From contig NC_061473.1 of assembly GCF_022581195.2 (NCBI RefSeq), positions 5,394,001 to 5,458,000 of the forward strand: a stretch of 64,000 nt of DNA, in the 5' to 3' direction. Position 1 is the first letter of the stretch. The number at the start of each line of letters is the position of its first letter. Positions 48,514 to 61,748 of this stretch are shown in pieces. The notes under the pieces were generated by a model, which saw only the letters and a program-made list of their open reading frames with translations, had not been told where the DNA came from and did no database searches. Source of the DNA: Helicoverpa zea (lineage: Eukaryota > Arthropoda > Insecta > Lepidoptera > Noctuidae). The position numbers and the translations under genes were made by a program.

Positions 48514-49258
48514 ACAGCCAGCTTCTTCATCAAAAGTAAAAGCCAAAGTAATGTCATAAAGTAAAAGTAACGGTCAAATTCGTTTTTTCACGATTTTATC
48601 TATTAGTTTTGCTGTTACTCTATACTTGAAAAACCGGCCAAGTGCGAGTCGGACTCGTGCACGAAGGGTTCCGTAAATTACAGTTAAATCAACCTATCTC
48701 AAAAACTATAAGAGATACTTTGATCAAACCAAAAATCGTTGAAAGAGTTAATTAGCATGCATCACCTCTATTTTTTTTAGAATTTTATACCCCGTAGTTA
48801 TAAAAATAGAGGGGGGGGGACATACTTTTTACGACTTTGAGAGCTGATATCTCAAAAACCGTTCACTTTAAGAAAAATGTTTTTTAGAAAACTTTATATC
48901 ATTTTAAAAGACCTTTCCATTGATACCCCACACGGGTATGTACATCGAAAAAAAAAATTTCATCCCTCAGTTACATGTATGGGGGGCCCCACCCCCAATT
49001 CTTTTTTTTTACTATTTAGTGTCATATTTTTGTAGCGGTTCATACAACACATATTCCCATCAAATTTCATCACTGTAGTACTTATAGTTTCCGAGTAAAT
49101 CGGCTGTGACAGACGGACAGACGGACAGACGGACATGACGAAACTATAAGGGTTCCGTTTTTGCCATTTTGGCTACGGAACCCTAAAAACGAATTTGACC
49201 GTTGCTTTTACTTTATGACATTACTTTGGCTTTTACTTTTGATGAAGAAACTGGCTGT
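48514..49258. mobile_element. Element with 74-bp inverted ends enclosing a common moth repeat
   Basis: Positions 48,514-48,587 and 49,185-49,258 are near-perfect reverse complements, starting ACAGCCAGCTTCTTCATC. Inside, about 48,629-49,186, is a repeat beginning AAACCGGCCAAGTGCGAGTC and ending GGCTACGGAACCCTAAAA, with a GACGGACA minisatellite at 49,110-49,136. The inner repeat is widespread in Lepidoptera and probably inserted into the outer MITE. Confidence 0.75.
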
Positions 49259-49610
49259 AAGAAAGGCATTACATTGCTACTGCAAAAGTCAATGCTACCC
49301 TTAATTGAGCTGTATTCTCCGCAGTCCTAAACAAGTTCGATTGAAATTAAGCAACCCTAATCACAGAGCGAATCAAAGCCGGGAGCGTAACGAAGTTTTT
49401 ACAAAAAAGTTTCAAACTCGTGGGTGCACCAAACGTGACTGGCTGCTAATCGCAAAAAAAAGAATACAAAATGGCTGGCGCTTGTCGTGAAAATCAATAA
49501 TGGCGGCAAAAAGGCGGGTTCAGTTTGAGGTTATATTTTAGACTTCTGTATTATTATTCTAGCCAGGATGACTATAGGATAACTGGTTTGAGGAAGTCAG
49601 ATAGACAGTT

Positions 49611-49989
49611 CATCCTCCGAGCCTTTTTCCCAAACTATGTTGGGGTCGGCTTCCAGTCTAACCGGATGTAGCTGAGTACTACTGCTTTACAAGGAGCGAC
49701 TGCCCTGCCTGACCTCCTCAACCCAGTTACCCGGGCAACCCAATACCCCTTGGTTAGACTGGTGTCAGACTTACTGGCTTCTGACTACCCGTAACGACTG
49801 CCAAGGATGTTCTATGACAGCCGCGTGCCATCCGAAACACAGTCATTGGTGTCTAAGATATACTTAGAAAGTACATACAAACTTAGAAAAGTTGCATTGG
49901 TACTTGCCTGACCTGGAATCGAACCCGCGCCCTCATACTCGAGAGGTTGGTTCTTTGCCCACTAGGCCACCACGACACTAAAGACACAA
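49611..49989 (-). mobile_element. Full-length tRNA-derived SINE with 16-bp target-site duplication
   Basis: On the minus strand the head (about 49,975-49,905) is tRNA-like: TGGTGGCCTAGTGGGC (A box) and GGGTTCGATTCC (B box), both needed for RNA polymerase III. The body has CAGTTACCCGGGCAACCC in reverse. The end is GCTCGGAGGATG. AGTCAGATAGACAGTT flanks it at 49,595-49,610 and 49,990-50,005. It resembles the HaSE-type SINEs of noctuid moths, from memory. Confidence 0.88.
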
Positions 49990-50005
49990 AGTCAGATAGA
50001 CAGTT

Positions 50006-50097
50006 GTTCCTTGTAAAACACTGGTACTCAGCTGCATTTGGTTAGACCGGTAGCTGACCCCAACATAGTTGGGAAAGGGGTCTTGAGATGATGAGGA
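50006..50097 (+). mobile_element. Tail of an older SINE interrupted by the younger one
   Basis: CACTGGTACTCAGCTGCATT and CCCCAACATAGTTGGG are the SINE tail on the plus strand; its upstream part lies at about 49,550-49,610, on the other side of the younger insertion. Confidence 0.8.
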
Positions 50098-50770
50098 CGC
50101 CTTGAGTAAGCGTGGTGGTTAACGCATGTCATTCCTTCTCTGTATGAAAAGGTTTATCAGTGGGACAATAAAAAAAGCTGATGATGGTGATGATTACATT
50201 TTACCTATTGCGGTATAACAGCATGACGATCATGCTGTATGTACCTATGTACATAGGTATGTATTCACAGGATCCCTCGGTTATCTTGCATCGTAAAAAC
50301 TTAAAATGACTATGACGTTCAAATAAAACATTGTCCTCATATTTTTTCCATGAAAAACCAAACTAAGTAAGGATAACTTTTTTCCGTGAATCAACGTCAG
50401 TGCAGTATATATACATTTAAGTTTTACAATATCGACAGCTTTTGTTCTTACAAAAACTATTCAATAGGTTTCTGTCTATAAAGAGATTTTTCATTAAACC
50501 CAGGGAACAAAATAATAGAAAATAAAAATTGTTGTATTCTCATCCTATCTTGAATAGGTTTCATCCTACTATACCTTTGTAATTTTCTTTTGTTGCAAAA
50601 GGTAATATACCCTGATCTATTAACAACCGATCTCAATATTTATAATCGTGTCACTTACTAAAGATAAGAATTTGACATAACTTGTATGGGGCTAATGTCA
50701 AAATTCAATCTCCAATTGCAAAACAACGGACAGATCGCTTATCGAAATCCGCAATCAGTATAGGTATGGA
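50098..50770. other. No recognisable gene
   Basis: AT-rich; short ORFs only. Confidence 0.5.
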
Positions 50771-52067
50771 GTGTTTCGTACCTAATCACATTAAATCGAA
50801 CACGTTAATACACTCGAAAAAAGTAAAATACGCAAAAAAATGAATTTAAAAAAATATGCGAAAAGTAGAACGCCATTTATGAGTCAGTCATTACCATAGA
50901 CATAATATTAGTAAACAGGACTGCGCATATAAACCCAAAAAACGAGCCGAGTGAAACAGTTAGTACGGAGGCTGTCTGTCCCTTTCTAATAGGGTGACTA
51001 TGAGATTAAGCTATGTGAGACAAATCCGAATTTGCTAAGATTATTATACACAGATTGGTATTGAAGTTTTAACTTACGCAGTTTGTGCCCTTAAGATACT
51101 AATAAAGGCTTTTAATAATTAGCGGGAATTCGCAGTATAAAAGCAGGAAGATTCGAAGTGAAGACTGTTTTTTTTGTATTTCTACTTCATATATAGACTG
51201 CTGAGCCATTTATGTCGCCTTTTTTCTTTTTTTGGGAAGCTATAACAATAGTACAACAGTTTTAAAATCCATCACCCATATTTTGACTCGTTACAAGAAT
51301 TCATGGGCACCCTAGTTGTTTGGTTTACGAAAATGTTATTATTAGCTTACCTGTGGAACGATATATTGCAACCACCATAGGATTCACTTTTACAAGTATA
51401 AACGCAACACTTTTTCACCATTTAAATAGTTTAAATTGATTTAATACAAAAAATATAAACAAAATTTTAAATGCTGATTACGCGCCAAGAATGTTCAGGG
51501 TTACCGCTAGAAAAAAAATAAAAATTTATGTTGTTTATGTTTTAATAATAAATAAGAATAAATTAATGCGATTGTTATTAATATGTTGACTTACAATTGT
51601 TAAAATAAGATAAAAATTTTATGTGATTCAATTGTTTTTTGGGAAGACAAAACTTTTGATCACAACATTTTTTTATGCTGGCAAGGTGTTAGAAAGAGAC
51701 AAACAGCCTCCGTTCGAACTATCCCTCTCGGCTCGGATTTGCCTCTGTGTATTATGCAACCAATTTAGTACCTTATTGCGTTAGAATAGAGATCATTTTC
51801 GTAAATATATATTTTGAGCGTGCGCAATCTTGTTTAGTAATATTATATCTATGGTCATTACAAACAACGGACATTTTCCCTTGAAAACTGACAGCTGTCA
51901 ACTGGTCAAAACATTCGATACTTTACACATGATATTGTAAATCACGAAAACGACAAATGTCTCCAGTGGCCAAACCACTGAATGAATGAGGTTTATTTTT
52001 TTACAATTCGCCATAGAATATCATAAAGTATGTATGATAGAATTTAATGTGATTAGGTACGAAACAC
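50771..52067. mobile_element. Outer inverted-repeat element (26-bp ends)
   Basis: GTGTTTCGTACCTAATCACA (50,771-50,796) has an exact 26-bp reverse complement at 52,042-52,067. It encloses the 961-bp element at 50,894-51,854. No target duplication is clear. Confidence 0.6.
50894..51854. mobile_element. 961-bp TIR element with 6-bp duplication
   Basis: Ends starting CCATAGACATAATATTAGTA and its near complement extend with gaps for over 100 bp, including GAGCCGAG and GGAGGCTGT words. TCATTA flanks both sides (50,888-50,893 and 51,855-51,860). No transposase is present. Confidence 0.75.
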
Positions 52068-55000
52068 CTGATAAAAGCAACATACAAATTCCCAGAATAC
52101 ATTGCCCTTTACATTCCACTAAAAGGGTTGGTAACATTAAACATAGGTAGCTATTTAAATCAAACATCAGTTGATAGGGAACCAGATGATAGTAAAATGG
52201 TTAATTCAGTACATAGCGGCCATTGGTTGCGGTAGGTCAGTGACCGATGAGCGGAATTGATTCGGCTGAAGTAGGTACTTGCCTGAGTGGTATTTGTAGT
52301 ACTAAATGTTAATATATGAGGTTAACAGGGTAATTTTACTGTAAGGTGTTGCTGAAATTATACGAATGTTGTTGATAGACAAATGAGTTTGTACTCGTTT
52401 TCGAATTTAACTTGGAAGAAAGTATCTATACTTCTAAACTAATGCTATAAAGAGGAATTGTTACCCCATTTCTACCCTAAAGGCTTCGTAATTACTGAAC
52501 TGATTTCAAAAAATCTTTCACTATTTTGAAGATGCAACATCCCCGACTGACATACATAGACTATATTTTATCCGTGTACAGGGTGTGGTGTCCACGGGTA
52601 CTCAGCATGAAGCTGTTGGAACCACCTCGTCCTCATTAAGAGTGTATCTGATGGAAATACGGTACGAAGCTAGGGCCAACTGCCCTAGCAATTATGCCAA
52701 AGCAATTTATTATAATCGAAATAAAAAGATTACACACGCATTTTACAAAACAAAAGTAAAAAGCATAAAGAATTAATATAAAACTGTAACCAAGTAGGAT
52801 GGTTACGATTGTTCAATAAGCAGTAGCCAATTCTTGAACCCGGATCTCCAGTGCTTCGCAAGTGAAGTCCAATTCTCATCATAGAGTAGGTAAAATAATA
52901 GTCTATGCAAACAATATCTCGAACTGACATACAGCGAGAAGCAGTAAATTACAGATAAACACTATTTCTATTTTCGTTACAGATGATATCGAATGATTTA
53001 CGTCCAGAGTTGAACAAACTGCCTACTATTGATTTGGGAATTAATTTGTGGCTTGCCAAGATTATCGCTTTATGTAAAGGCATTTATTTTGGGATAGTTG
53101 GTCTTATATTAGACATGCTTGCCCAAATAGAGAACTTCAATTAACTAAATCTCAGTTTTGTGACAGAAGTTTCAGGTACAGTTCGCCCCAAATTACGTTG
53201 CGTCTCAGAAGTTAGCCATTTAACAACTACTTACATACTTTTTCATACAGATCTTCTTCGGAAGCCTTGCTTGTCCGAAGTTGGCTACTAATGACTTCAT
53301 GGTACTGTTACAGCCTTTTTGTCGTCCCACTGCTGGGAACAGGCCTCCTCTCACACGGAGAAAGATTGAGCACTTATCACCTTCATGGTAGAAAGAACAA
53401 TTTGCATAGAGTTTTGACAGTTCCAGGCATCTTGTACTCATACATACCGTTATTCTTTACCAAATCTTTCAATCAGATTCCCTCTTACTTGAAGTCCAAA
53501 TCTAGGTAACGTATCAGTTAACCAAATAAGCTTGTAGTTAACCAATAAATAACTTTGTCCTTGATAGCTGACTGTATTCGGTCCGTTTCCAAACTAGCCT
53601 GCCCACATACGCCCACTGAGTGTCGAAACTTGATGCTTAAGTTACTGTTAGTAATTACTTTAAGCAGAATGCATTTAATGTGACTGCCGAACTTGGAACT
53701 TTGCGGGGATTTATTATAATCTATAGATACCTACTTATAATAGGCATAGCTCATCAGTGGACTGAAATTGGCTGATATGATGATGATGATGATACACATA
53801 ATATGAAGGGTTTTGTTTGTTTGTAAAGGCTACGGAAATACTGAACCTACTTCAAAATTCTTTCGCTGTTCGGAAACTGCACTATCCCTTATACATTTTG
53901 TAACAATCTGGTACCCCTTGGTAACTCCGGTTGGGACTTCCCTTAACGGATGCCAAGATGTTTAAATGACAGTCGGGACCCACCAACTTAACGTCCCATT
54001 TCACAAGTGACCAAGTCCAAAACAAGAGTCCTTCTGTCCTTAATTAATCAATTACCAACTCACAATAACTTATCTGAACATGAAAGTCTTTGAAACTAAC
54101 TTTGTATGTCTTAAATAATTTATTCGACAAAGGTTTCCTAACTGGACGAAAGTCACTGGGATGCAGAGTTGTTTACGCTGTATCGATCGGTGGCGGGAGG
54201 TTACCATGGCAACCGGTTACTCGATACCTACCTACCAATTTGATTCGAATAAATTCAGAGCATTCATGCTGTATTTTATCTCCGTTTATTGGTTTTTGGA
54301 TTACGCAGTCGCGGTTTTGGGTGTTATTTTCATCTCTGGATTAAGCTACCGATGTTTTGTTGTTTACAGTCGCAAATCTTGTGATGGAGTAAATTCGGTA
54401 AAAGCAGGATATTCTTTCTATCCTGTTTAGGCCCGAATCCTGTTTAAGTAAATTTAATTTACATGCATCGGATTTCTTCGGCTGATATCCATAATATAGT
54501 GATTGTATATCGAAATATAACACAGTGTACCTACTAGGGACCTACCTACTAAGACATAATTGAATTGCCACTTTTACCTACTAGTCCCTGTCCCTGAGTA
54601 GATAAATTAAGTAATAATTATATCCAGTTAGAGCGTTTCATGATTGGAGTCCTAAACTGGAAATGAAAGCAAAGTTAACTATTACGAAAAATTGGGAAAG
54701 CTACGTTGATTTTCGTTTCATAAAACGACTCTACAGCCGAGGCCAACCAAAATGGATGTTCATTTCAGAGAAAAAGTTTTTAAAGCTTGTTAAAAGTTTG
54801 TAATTAAATTTTAATCAATGGTCCACGTGCCTCTAGAGTCCTTCGGTTACGTCAGAACCGTGGAGGTTACACTGTGACGTCATAACGTGATTTTGTCAAT
54901 GAAATTAGTACCGAAATTGACCGTGTTGATATACCTTTGTAAAAAGCTTTACCCGAATGCCAAAAAGGTTTAAGTTTGTATGTATGTATGTGCCTTTGTA

Positions 55001-57285
55001 ATATTGTAATATTTTTTATTAAATGCTTACCTTATATCTTCTGGCCTTCAATTAATCAGGGTATCGTCGGATTTGCCTCGATTATTAAGTTTTCTTAGAT
55101 ATGTGACGTTACAAAATCGAACATTGCGTTTTAGATCTGTCAAAAAAGTTTGAAAGAATGAAAGAAAAGAAATGAAATGAAACTGAAAGAAAATTTGAAA
55201 GAATATAAACAAATTAATAATAGTACTCGCACAGGTACTCCTCAAGTATATTTTCCAAGATTTTCCCTATATAATGTGGCAAGTTATTTGCGTCAAATGC
55301 TTTCACTTTCGATCGGCGACAGGTCTCACATTGCATCGCATTATGTAGACGATAACTGATACTATTGGTGTAAAAGTTGCATACTTGCAAGCTGCAACAT
55401 AAAAATCCACGTAATTAATAAACTCCTCTTAAATACACGAATTGTTCAATTATTAGGTATATATTTCATAGATTGTCTTTATACCCAAAAATATCATAAA
55501 GCTGGTGAATTTGAAGGTATCTTATTCTTCCTATGTGTGACAATTTTGTCGTATGTGTGCGAAACGATAAGACCGAAAATGCATGAGTGTTTTTGCTCTT
55601 GGCGGCTCAGACTTGTTAAATGGTCTGAGGCAATAAATAAAAATGTATAGAAATTGTCGATTAGCTAGTGACAGAGCGCATAAGACTGCACTCGACCAGT
55701 ATTTACATGAACTGTCGGTTTTCCGATCTTGGGAGTAAGATCTGAAGCCCTACTATGGGTTCCAAGAACTAATAGACGAATTGTGTTTTGGTAAGTTTTG
55801 TTTCCTCCTGACTGCTCAATAATATTACCTACTTATGTAGAACTAGATTCCTTCAGCTGTTTTGCCCGCGTCCTATGAAGACGCATTTGCCTTCATTGAT
55901 GCACCAGGCCTTAATTACAATCTTGAATCTTGGCAGATCTTCAGAAACTATTGTAACTACATTTTGTGATTCATTCCTGAAAATGATTAACTTGAATCAC
56001 TACAAAACAAACAAAAGCATGCTGTTTCATCAGTACCTAATCGATTTCCATTATTATCTGAACGTTACCTATTAAAACAAGGCATTGTTCTATAAAAGTA
56101 TCGGAAGAACCGTGAAGAGTTTCTGCGTAATCTGTGGTAATACTATGACTGTTTGTTCATGGTAATTTTGTTGGTGTTTTACAGGTAAAATTATACCGAT
56201 TTATTGCTAATCGATTTCATGGGGCCATGTGATTGGTCGCAGTCGCGAGTTCAACTAGCAAGTTGAGCTGATAATTATGAAATAGAGGGAAAAAGTCGCC
56301 TAAACTTTTTTTTGTTATTAAAACAGTTAACTATTTCATAGATAACTATCGCAGATTCCCAGAGACCAACTCAAAGACAAGACCTAAAAATACGACGAAG
56401 ACTAAGAAGGATCGATTCCCGATAGAGTCATAGAGTCAACATTTGTGTGATGAGCATGTTTGTTGCCTGTGGTCTTGATCTTGGGTGCTATAATATTTCT
56501 GTCTTAAAATTTACCAACGTATTATATAGTTTGTCAGTTGTATTACCACCCATATCACAAGCAAATCCATAGCTTACACAGGATATGACCGATAGTATGA
56601 GAAAAGTGTCAAAACGCTACAAAGATCACAAGACAAATAATTTCGGGCCAGTTTTCATTGCAATACAAATTCGTAGTTCCACAGTAGGAGACAAGACGGT
56701 TGGCTAGACAGGGCGACCGGTTCCCACGGTGCAAGTATACCTGGCTAGGCAAGAAGTTTGCATGCCTGTCGGATCCAGTCACTTGCAGCGTGAATGTAAC
56801 AACATAGGCAGTATACTGTTCAATATGGCGACTAGGACTTTTTTTGTATTAGGAAGTGTGATAGTTCAAAATTATGATGCTCGTTTGTTTGAATATGCAG
56901 AATTATAGGTTAACCTTATTTTTGTCGATAATAGAATAGATGTATCTTGCGCTATGGAAATGAAAAGATGTCAAAATAAAACAGTTAATTAACTCGACCA
57001 GGGATTTAGAGCCTACACCTTATACTTGTATTAATAGTGTGAGTCTTTAATGCTTGAACAAAGTATGATGCAAACAAAAAATAAGTTCAAGATACTACGC
57101 AGACAAACTTGAAAACCACGGAATGAACATGAGCTTTAAAAAAAATATGATCAAAAAAATCACAGACTAAAAACAGGTTTCATAAAAATGAATGAAACCT
57201 TGCGGTTATCACGTTACAAGTAAAAGAAATGAATGAAGCCCTAAGAGCTCAAGTGGCGATGTAAGCCAGATTTCCCGCCCTTATT
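52068..57285. other. No gene; repeat scraps only
   Basis: AT-rich. Partial dispersed repeats at 52,430-52,600 and 53,795-53,900, a SINE scrap at 53,915-53,985 and a GATGAT run at 53,776-53,793 that looks like a LINE tail. No supported gene. Confidence 0.45.
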
Positions 57286-57289
57286 GGAT

Positions 57290-57604
57290 ATGCACAGATT
57301 ATATAACGGATTTAGTAAATGCGAGCAAAGCGCTCTTTATGAAGAAGCATTAAAAAGGCTGACGGAATTGTTTTTTGAAGAAAATAATATGGAAAGTAAA
57401 TCCGAGGCATCCTTGGGTTTTGTTAGACTTAAAATCAGAAAGTATTGTGAAATGACAGTAGATAAATACATTTCCAAAACATCTGATGGACTAAAAGAAA
57501 CTAAAGCTTTAATAGATATTGTATTGTATATATATATTTTTCAATATAAGTTACTAGGTCTTGTAGGTGCAAGGCTTAGCGGTGCGTTGATGTTTTTTAT
57601 GTAA
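57290..57604 (+). CDS. Short ORF of unknown function
   Basis: I do not recognise it. The 104-residue frame starts MHRLYNGFSKCEQSALYEEA and is rich in Glu and Lys up to about residue 78, with a helical, soluble look (LKRLTELFFEENN, FVRLKIRKYCEMTVDKYI). The last 26 residues are hydrophobic and low in complexity over a TATA run, so the coding part may stop at a donor GTATTG near 57,520. It could be a small orphan gene, an exon or chance. Confidence 0.3.
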   Translation: MHRLYNGFSKCEQSALYEEALKRLTELFFEENNMESKSEASLGFVRLKIRKYCEMTVDKYISKTSDGLKETKALIDIVLYIYIFQYKLLGLVGARLSGALMFFM

Positions 57605-57852
57605 CTTATATTCACGTTGACAAAAACCTATATTAGTTTGAGGTAGGAACAGTTTTATGCTAGGCATAAACTACACCTTAAGCTACCATAGGTTTGAGGT
57701 AAAGAATAGATTAGCATAAAACGGTAGCCGCCCAGACAGATAAGGCAAGCATTTCCGTTGGAGCTTTTGTCTTTGAACTTGCATATAAAAAGCGGTATTT
57801 TTAAGTACTGGTTTATTATTAAAATATGTATGGTTAACGGCCGATTTTCCAA

Positions 57853-58068
57853 TCATAAGTTAACTTCTATCTCAGGAATAAATTCTTCTTCTTTTTTCGT
57901 GTCGATGACATTTCTTATAGTGAGACTACACTTTGTCAGCCCAATATTATTGCTGAATGCGCTCATTAGGTCCTCCCGCGAGCAAGTTTCAGGGCACAGT
58001 GGACATGCGATGAGGTGGGACTTGGTCTGTACAGCACCAGTAGAAATAAATGTAGCAGTTTGACACAT
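57853..58068 (-). CDS. Short cysteine-containing ORF of unknown function
   Basis: A 71-residue frame from ATG to stop: MCQTATFISTGAVQTK, then CPLCPETCSREDL and a Glu/Lys-rich end. The codon mix looks more gene-like than surrounding DNA. The CPLCPETC cluster could bind a metal but lacks a full finger. No neighbour exon is evident. It may be a diverged gene fragment. Confidence 0.27.
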   Translation of the reverse strand: MCQTATFISTGAVQTKSHLIACPLCPETCSREDLMSAFSNNIGLTKCSLTIRNVIDTKKEEEFIPEIEVNL

Positions 58069-61000
58069 TTACTTGACAAAAGCTGTTAAAACGACAAACA
58101 TATTCTTCAGATAAAAGACTGGCGTTTGAAAAATCGCGTTGGTTTTTCTATGCGGTTACAAATCTTGGCAAGCCTAAGTTTGTAGCCAAAATCCGTAGCT
58201 AAAATATATTTTTCTAGAATTATTTAATCTATAACCACCGAATCTTTTGGTCCTCTGATACGGCACGCGTAAATCAATATCGATGAAGGGATGTAGGTGA
58301 GATTTGTATCGTATCTAGATAATAATACGTGGAAAAAGTGCTTTCTGTGGGGATATTAGGGATTTTCCTCCTTTCTGATGTCATCTATCACGTCTCGAAA
58401 AGCATTTTTGTCCATTTACTGGTCTAAGGCTTCTGCTGTCTTGTGATAGGCATTTTATCAGCATCTGAAATGCGTAGGTATGAATATTTTTCTCTTTGAA
58501 GTAAATAATGATACGTAATCGTCCTTTTCCCTGCTTTTTATTAACATATCCCATATCATAAAAGTAAATATAAAAGTTTTTGCTACTTATTTTATGTCCC
58601 TATGTCCAGCTGCTTACCGGATATCCGGTCATTCATATCTTCTATTGCTGGTCTGGATACCATTGTTGGATTTTTTCTTTTTATCTCTTTTATCGCCACT
58701 ATTTTTATTTGAGTCGTAGGCGCGTTATTCGTATCTTGTATCTCACATCAATCCGTATTTACCCCCTGTTTTCTAAACGGCTACGATTGTGGTCAATATA
58801 CCTACTCATCACTTGTTTTTTTTTGTTTTAATGGAACAAAATTATAGCTTCCTAGTGAGATGGTTGTTTTGGTTAACTACAAATATATCTTGAGTATTTA
58901 GGTTTAACAACAATTTTATTTCTCATAAAGAATTTACATAATTCACTTACTGAGAAACAATATTTAAAACTAACATAAATGATTCGAGCGCACAAAGGTA
59001 GGTACTTCTATAAAATGAGAGGAGAGTATATGATGGAAGACCCGACAGAGCAATGAATCATTTTAGCAAACGAAACGAAAAATTGAGTGTAGTGACCATT
59101 GAAGCTTAAGCTATGCACACATTTGCCTAATGACTTACCAAGAACTAAACTTAAAATTATTCATAGCAAAAGTAAAATTGCTTGAACATTAAATAGTATT
59201 ATGCGCAACGTCTAGCGGATATCCGGCGATCCATCTTTGATTATATCCTTCGATTAGTCACCGGGATCGATTCGAAGCGGTAATGACATTGTTTTGCGGC
59301 CTTCGAAGGGACAATGGCGGCCATATTTGACACTTTGTTGGCTGTCAGTCGGCCATTGTGATTTAAGTCAATGTAAAGATTTTACTTTGAATTAAGTAAT
59401 GAGTTTGCCATTGATAGATTTTCTGGTTTTTGCGTTTGGGATTTCCCAGTAGCAATTCGAAAATTTGAACTAATTTTCTCTGGCGTGGCCGTTAGTATAT
59501 GGGTTTGCCTACGATCTCAGTAAGTGAAGGCAAACCTCACATCGACTCACTTAGTTGCTTAAAAAAAGTTGTTATAATTTCAGTATTTTATTAAATTTAC
59601 TTAATCGAAATAAAGTATGATTTGTGTATTTTCACCCAGTACATACATATGTATATCTAAGCCTGTGGTGGATTTTCCCGAAAAACATTCAGCAAAAACA
59701 CAGCAGTGATTAATTACGACCACATAAAGGTATTCTCTTTCTCTTTGCTGCCCTATTTCTGGAAAACAAATAGTTTTATCGGAACAAAAGCCTCTTAGAC
59801 TAGACACTTGGGATCGGCACGATTTTATATGTTCCCTATATTGGTGTCAATGACCTGTCTAAGGGGACTATGTTAGCTGTATCTTATGGAAGACTACGAA
59901 AGTAGTTATGTCAAAGACTGAAAGAGATAAATATGAAGGCGGTATAATTTTGCTGTAATCCAAAATTCAGTCAATGAGTCTTTTCATGAAAACAGTTTGT
60001 TTGAAGGTTCTAAACAAACTTGATTTTCCAAAACTAAATTATTTGGTTCTTGATAAGCCTATTAAAGTGTAAGTGTATGATATATTAGTCTCTTTTCTTA
60101 ATTAGGTACTCGTTTCTTAAATCGATCGAAAATGACGCCAACTCTACACTCACTGGTAAAGTTACCACCATATTATGCAGTTATTTGTACTGGGTTACCA
60201 TATTGAAAATTAAAAACACCCAACTCAAAAGCAGTTTAAAACGTTACATTGAAAGACGAGTGGCAGTAACCTCAAGTGTAACTATGTGACATATTCAGCT
60301 CTGAATGCATTCCGGCGTCACGCGAGACAATGGCTGCCGAATGTCGGCGCCGGCGCAGCTACATGCAGCACAGATATTTATCTAGATTGAAGAGAATATT
60401 AGTATGTATTGTGGAATGTGGAGTTATAGGGTACTTGTTTGACAAGATGTGTGGTTTGTAATTAATTCATCTTTTAAAGGAATAAGGGGTCATTAGGGCG
60501 CCAGAATTAGGTGATAGAGCTGATCAGATTTTGAGTAAAAATATTGTTTATCTTTAGCTGTTCATCCGTCCATACTTTAATTTCCATAGATATTTTAATA
60601 ACAGTGTCAAGATAATTACGTGTGATGGAAATACATGTAATCTTCTAATAAGTCTACTAATTTTTTATTTTTTTTTATATAGATACTTAGTCACAGATGA
60701 TATAAAAGTGTACCTTAATATACAGACATTAAACTATCAATGATAAAATTCGGTTGTGTTAGGACAGCATATAACGAGCTTACAGAGAAGCCTTATGTAA
60801 AGTAAATACATTACATAAGTACTCAGGTAAACTTCTTTCTTAACACTCAGTGCATCTTCAAAATTAAGTTCAAAAAATGCAAATGCAACCGAACATGACG
60901 TATTGTCACAACGTTAAACATGTGTACTGTAGTTATCGAGTAAACCCGGGTGACGCGTCATTGTCGCGATGTGAACGAACCGAGAGACGACGCCGTGAAT

Positions 61001-61740
61001 AAATAATGCTCTTGTGTCGTAACTATAGCGTAGATTTACTTAATATGTGAAATTCTGGATAATTTTCATGAAATGCGACGATTTCTGTGGGTAAACACGG
61101 TATTGACAGACAGAAATAAGCCGATATATTTGTATTTACTTCAGGAAAAGACAAAGATTCGGTATCGTGAAATATTGTTCGATATTTTTTCTGTAGAACC
61201 AACTTCAATTTGTAACATTTTTTTTGTCATAAAATGTAATATTATTTTTTTACAATTCGGCCAAATGTGGATGACAAAATCGTTAAACGTAAACGATTTT
61301 ATTTGACTAAATTAAGTTGCCCTTGCTCATGCATCCTCATCATGCGGTCATTCATATATCATGAAATGCGACCATATTATGATATTATCGAGCAATTCAT
61401 AAAGTGCCCAAATCTACGACATGGCTCCTACAATAGTACAATGTTTGTTGATACAGCTGATTTTAATCTCTGAAGCAAATGTGCTTATTAGATAATGAGG
61501 TTTCGATGGAATCTTAGAAATGTTTGTTATTATGGCATATTTTTGGTTTTGCTGAAGAATATTTCAGAAAACAAAACCTTCCTTGGCAGTCGGGTAAAAA
61601 GGAAATAAATACTAATGATGATAGGTTCTACACGGCACTTTTCGATATGCCAAACAGATAGCCAAGAAAGTAAAAATCTATTATCATGCCTATATATATA
61701 TATATATATATCAACATAAAAAGTTATATATATATATAAC
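58069..61740. other. No recognisable gene
   Basis: AT-rich, with two small CpG-rich patches at 60,310-60,365 and 60,945-61,005 that could be regulatory. Nothing else is supported. Confidence 0.45.
61690..61711. repeat. (TA)n microsatellite
   Basis: A run of about 11 TA dinucleotides; a second TA run follows at 61,725-61,738 and a third at 62,010-62,022. Confidence 0.8.
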
Positions 61741-61748
61741 TTTAAATT

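Noticed and set aside
49905..49975. tRNA-like sequence with A and B boxes
   Set aside because: It is the head of a SINE: the body, tail and target-site duplication are present and the acceptor stem does not pair as in a true tRNA.
53267..53509. 80-codon plus-strand ORF
   Set aside because: It includes a LINE 3' scrap (CCCACTGCTGGGAACAGGCC) and has no independent support.
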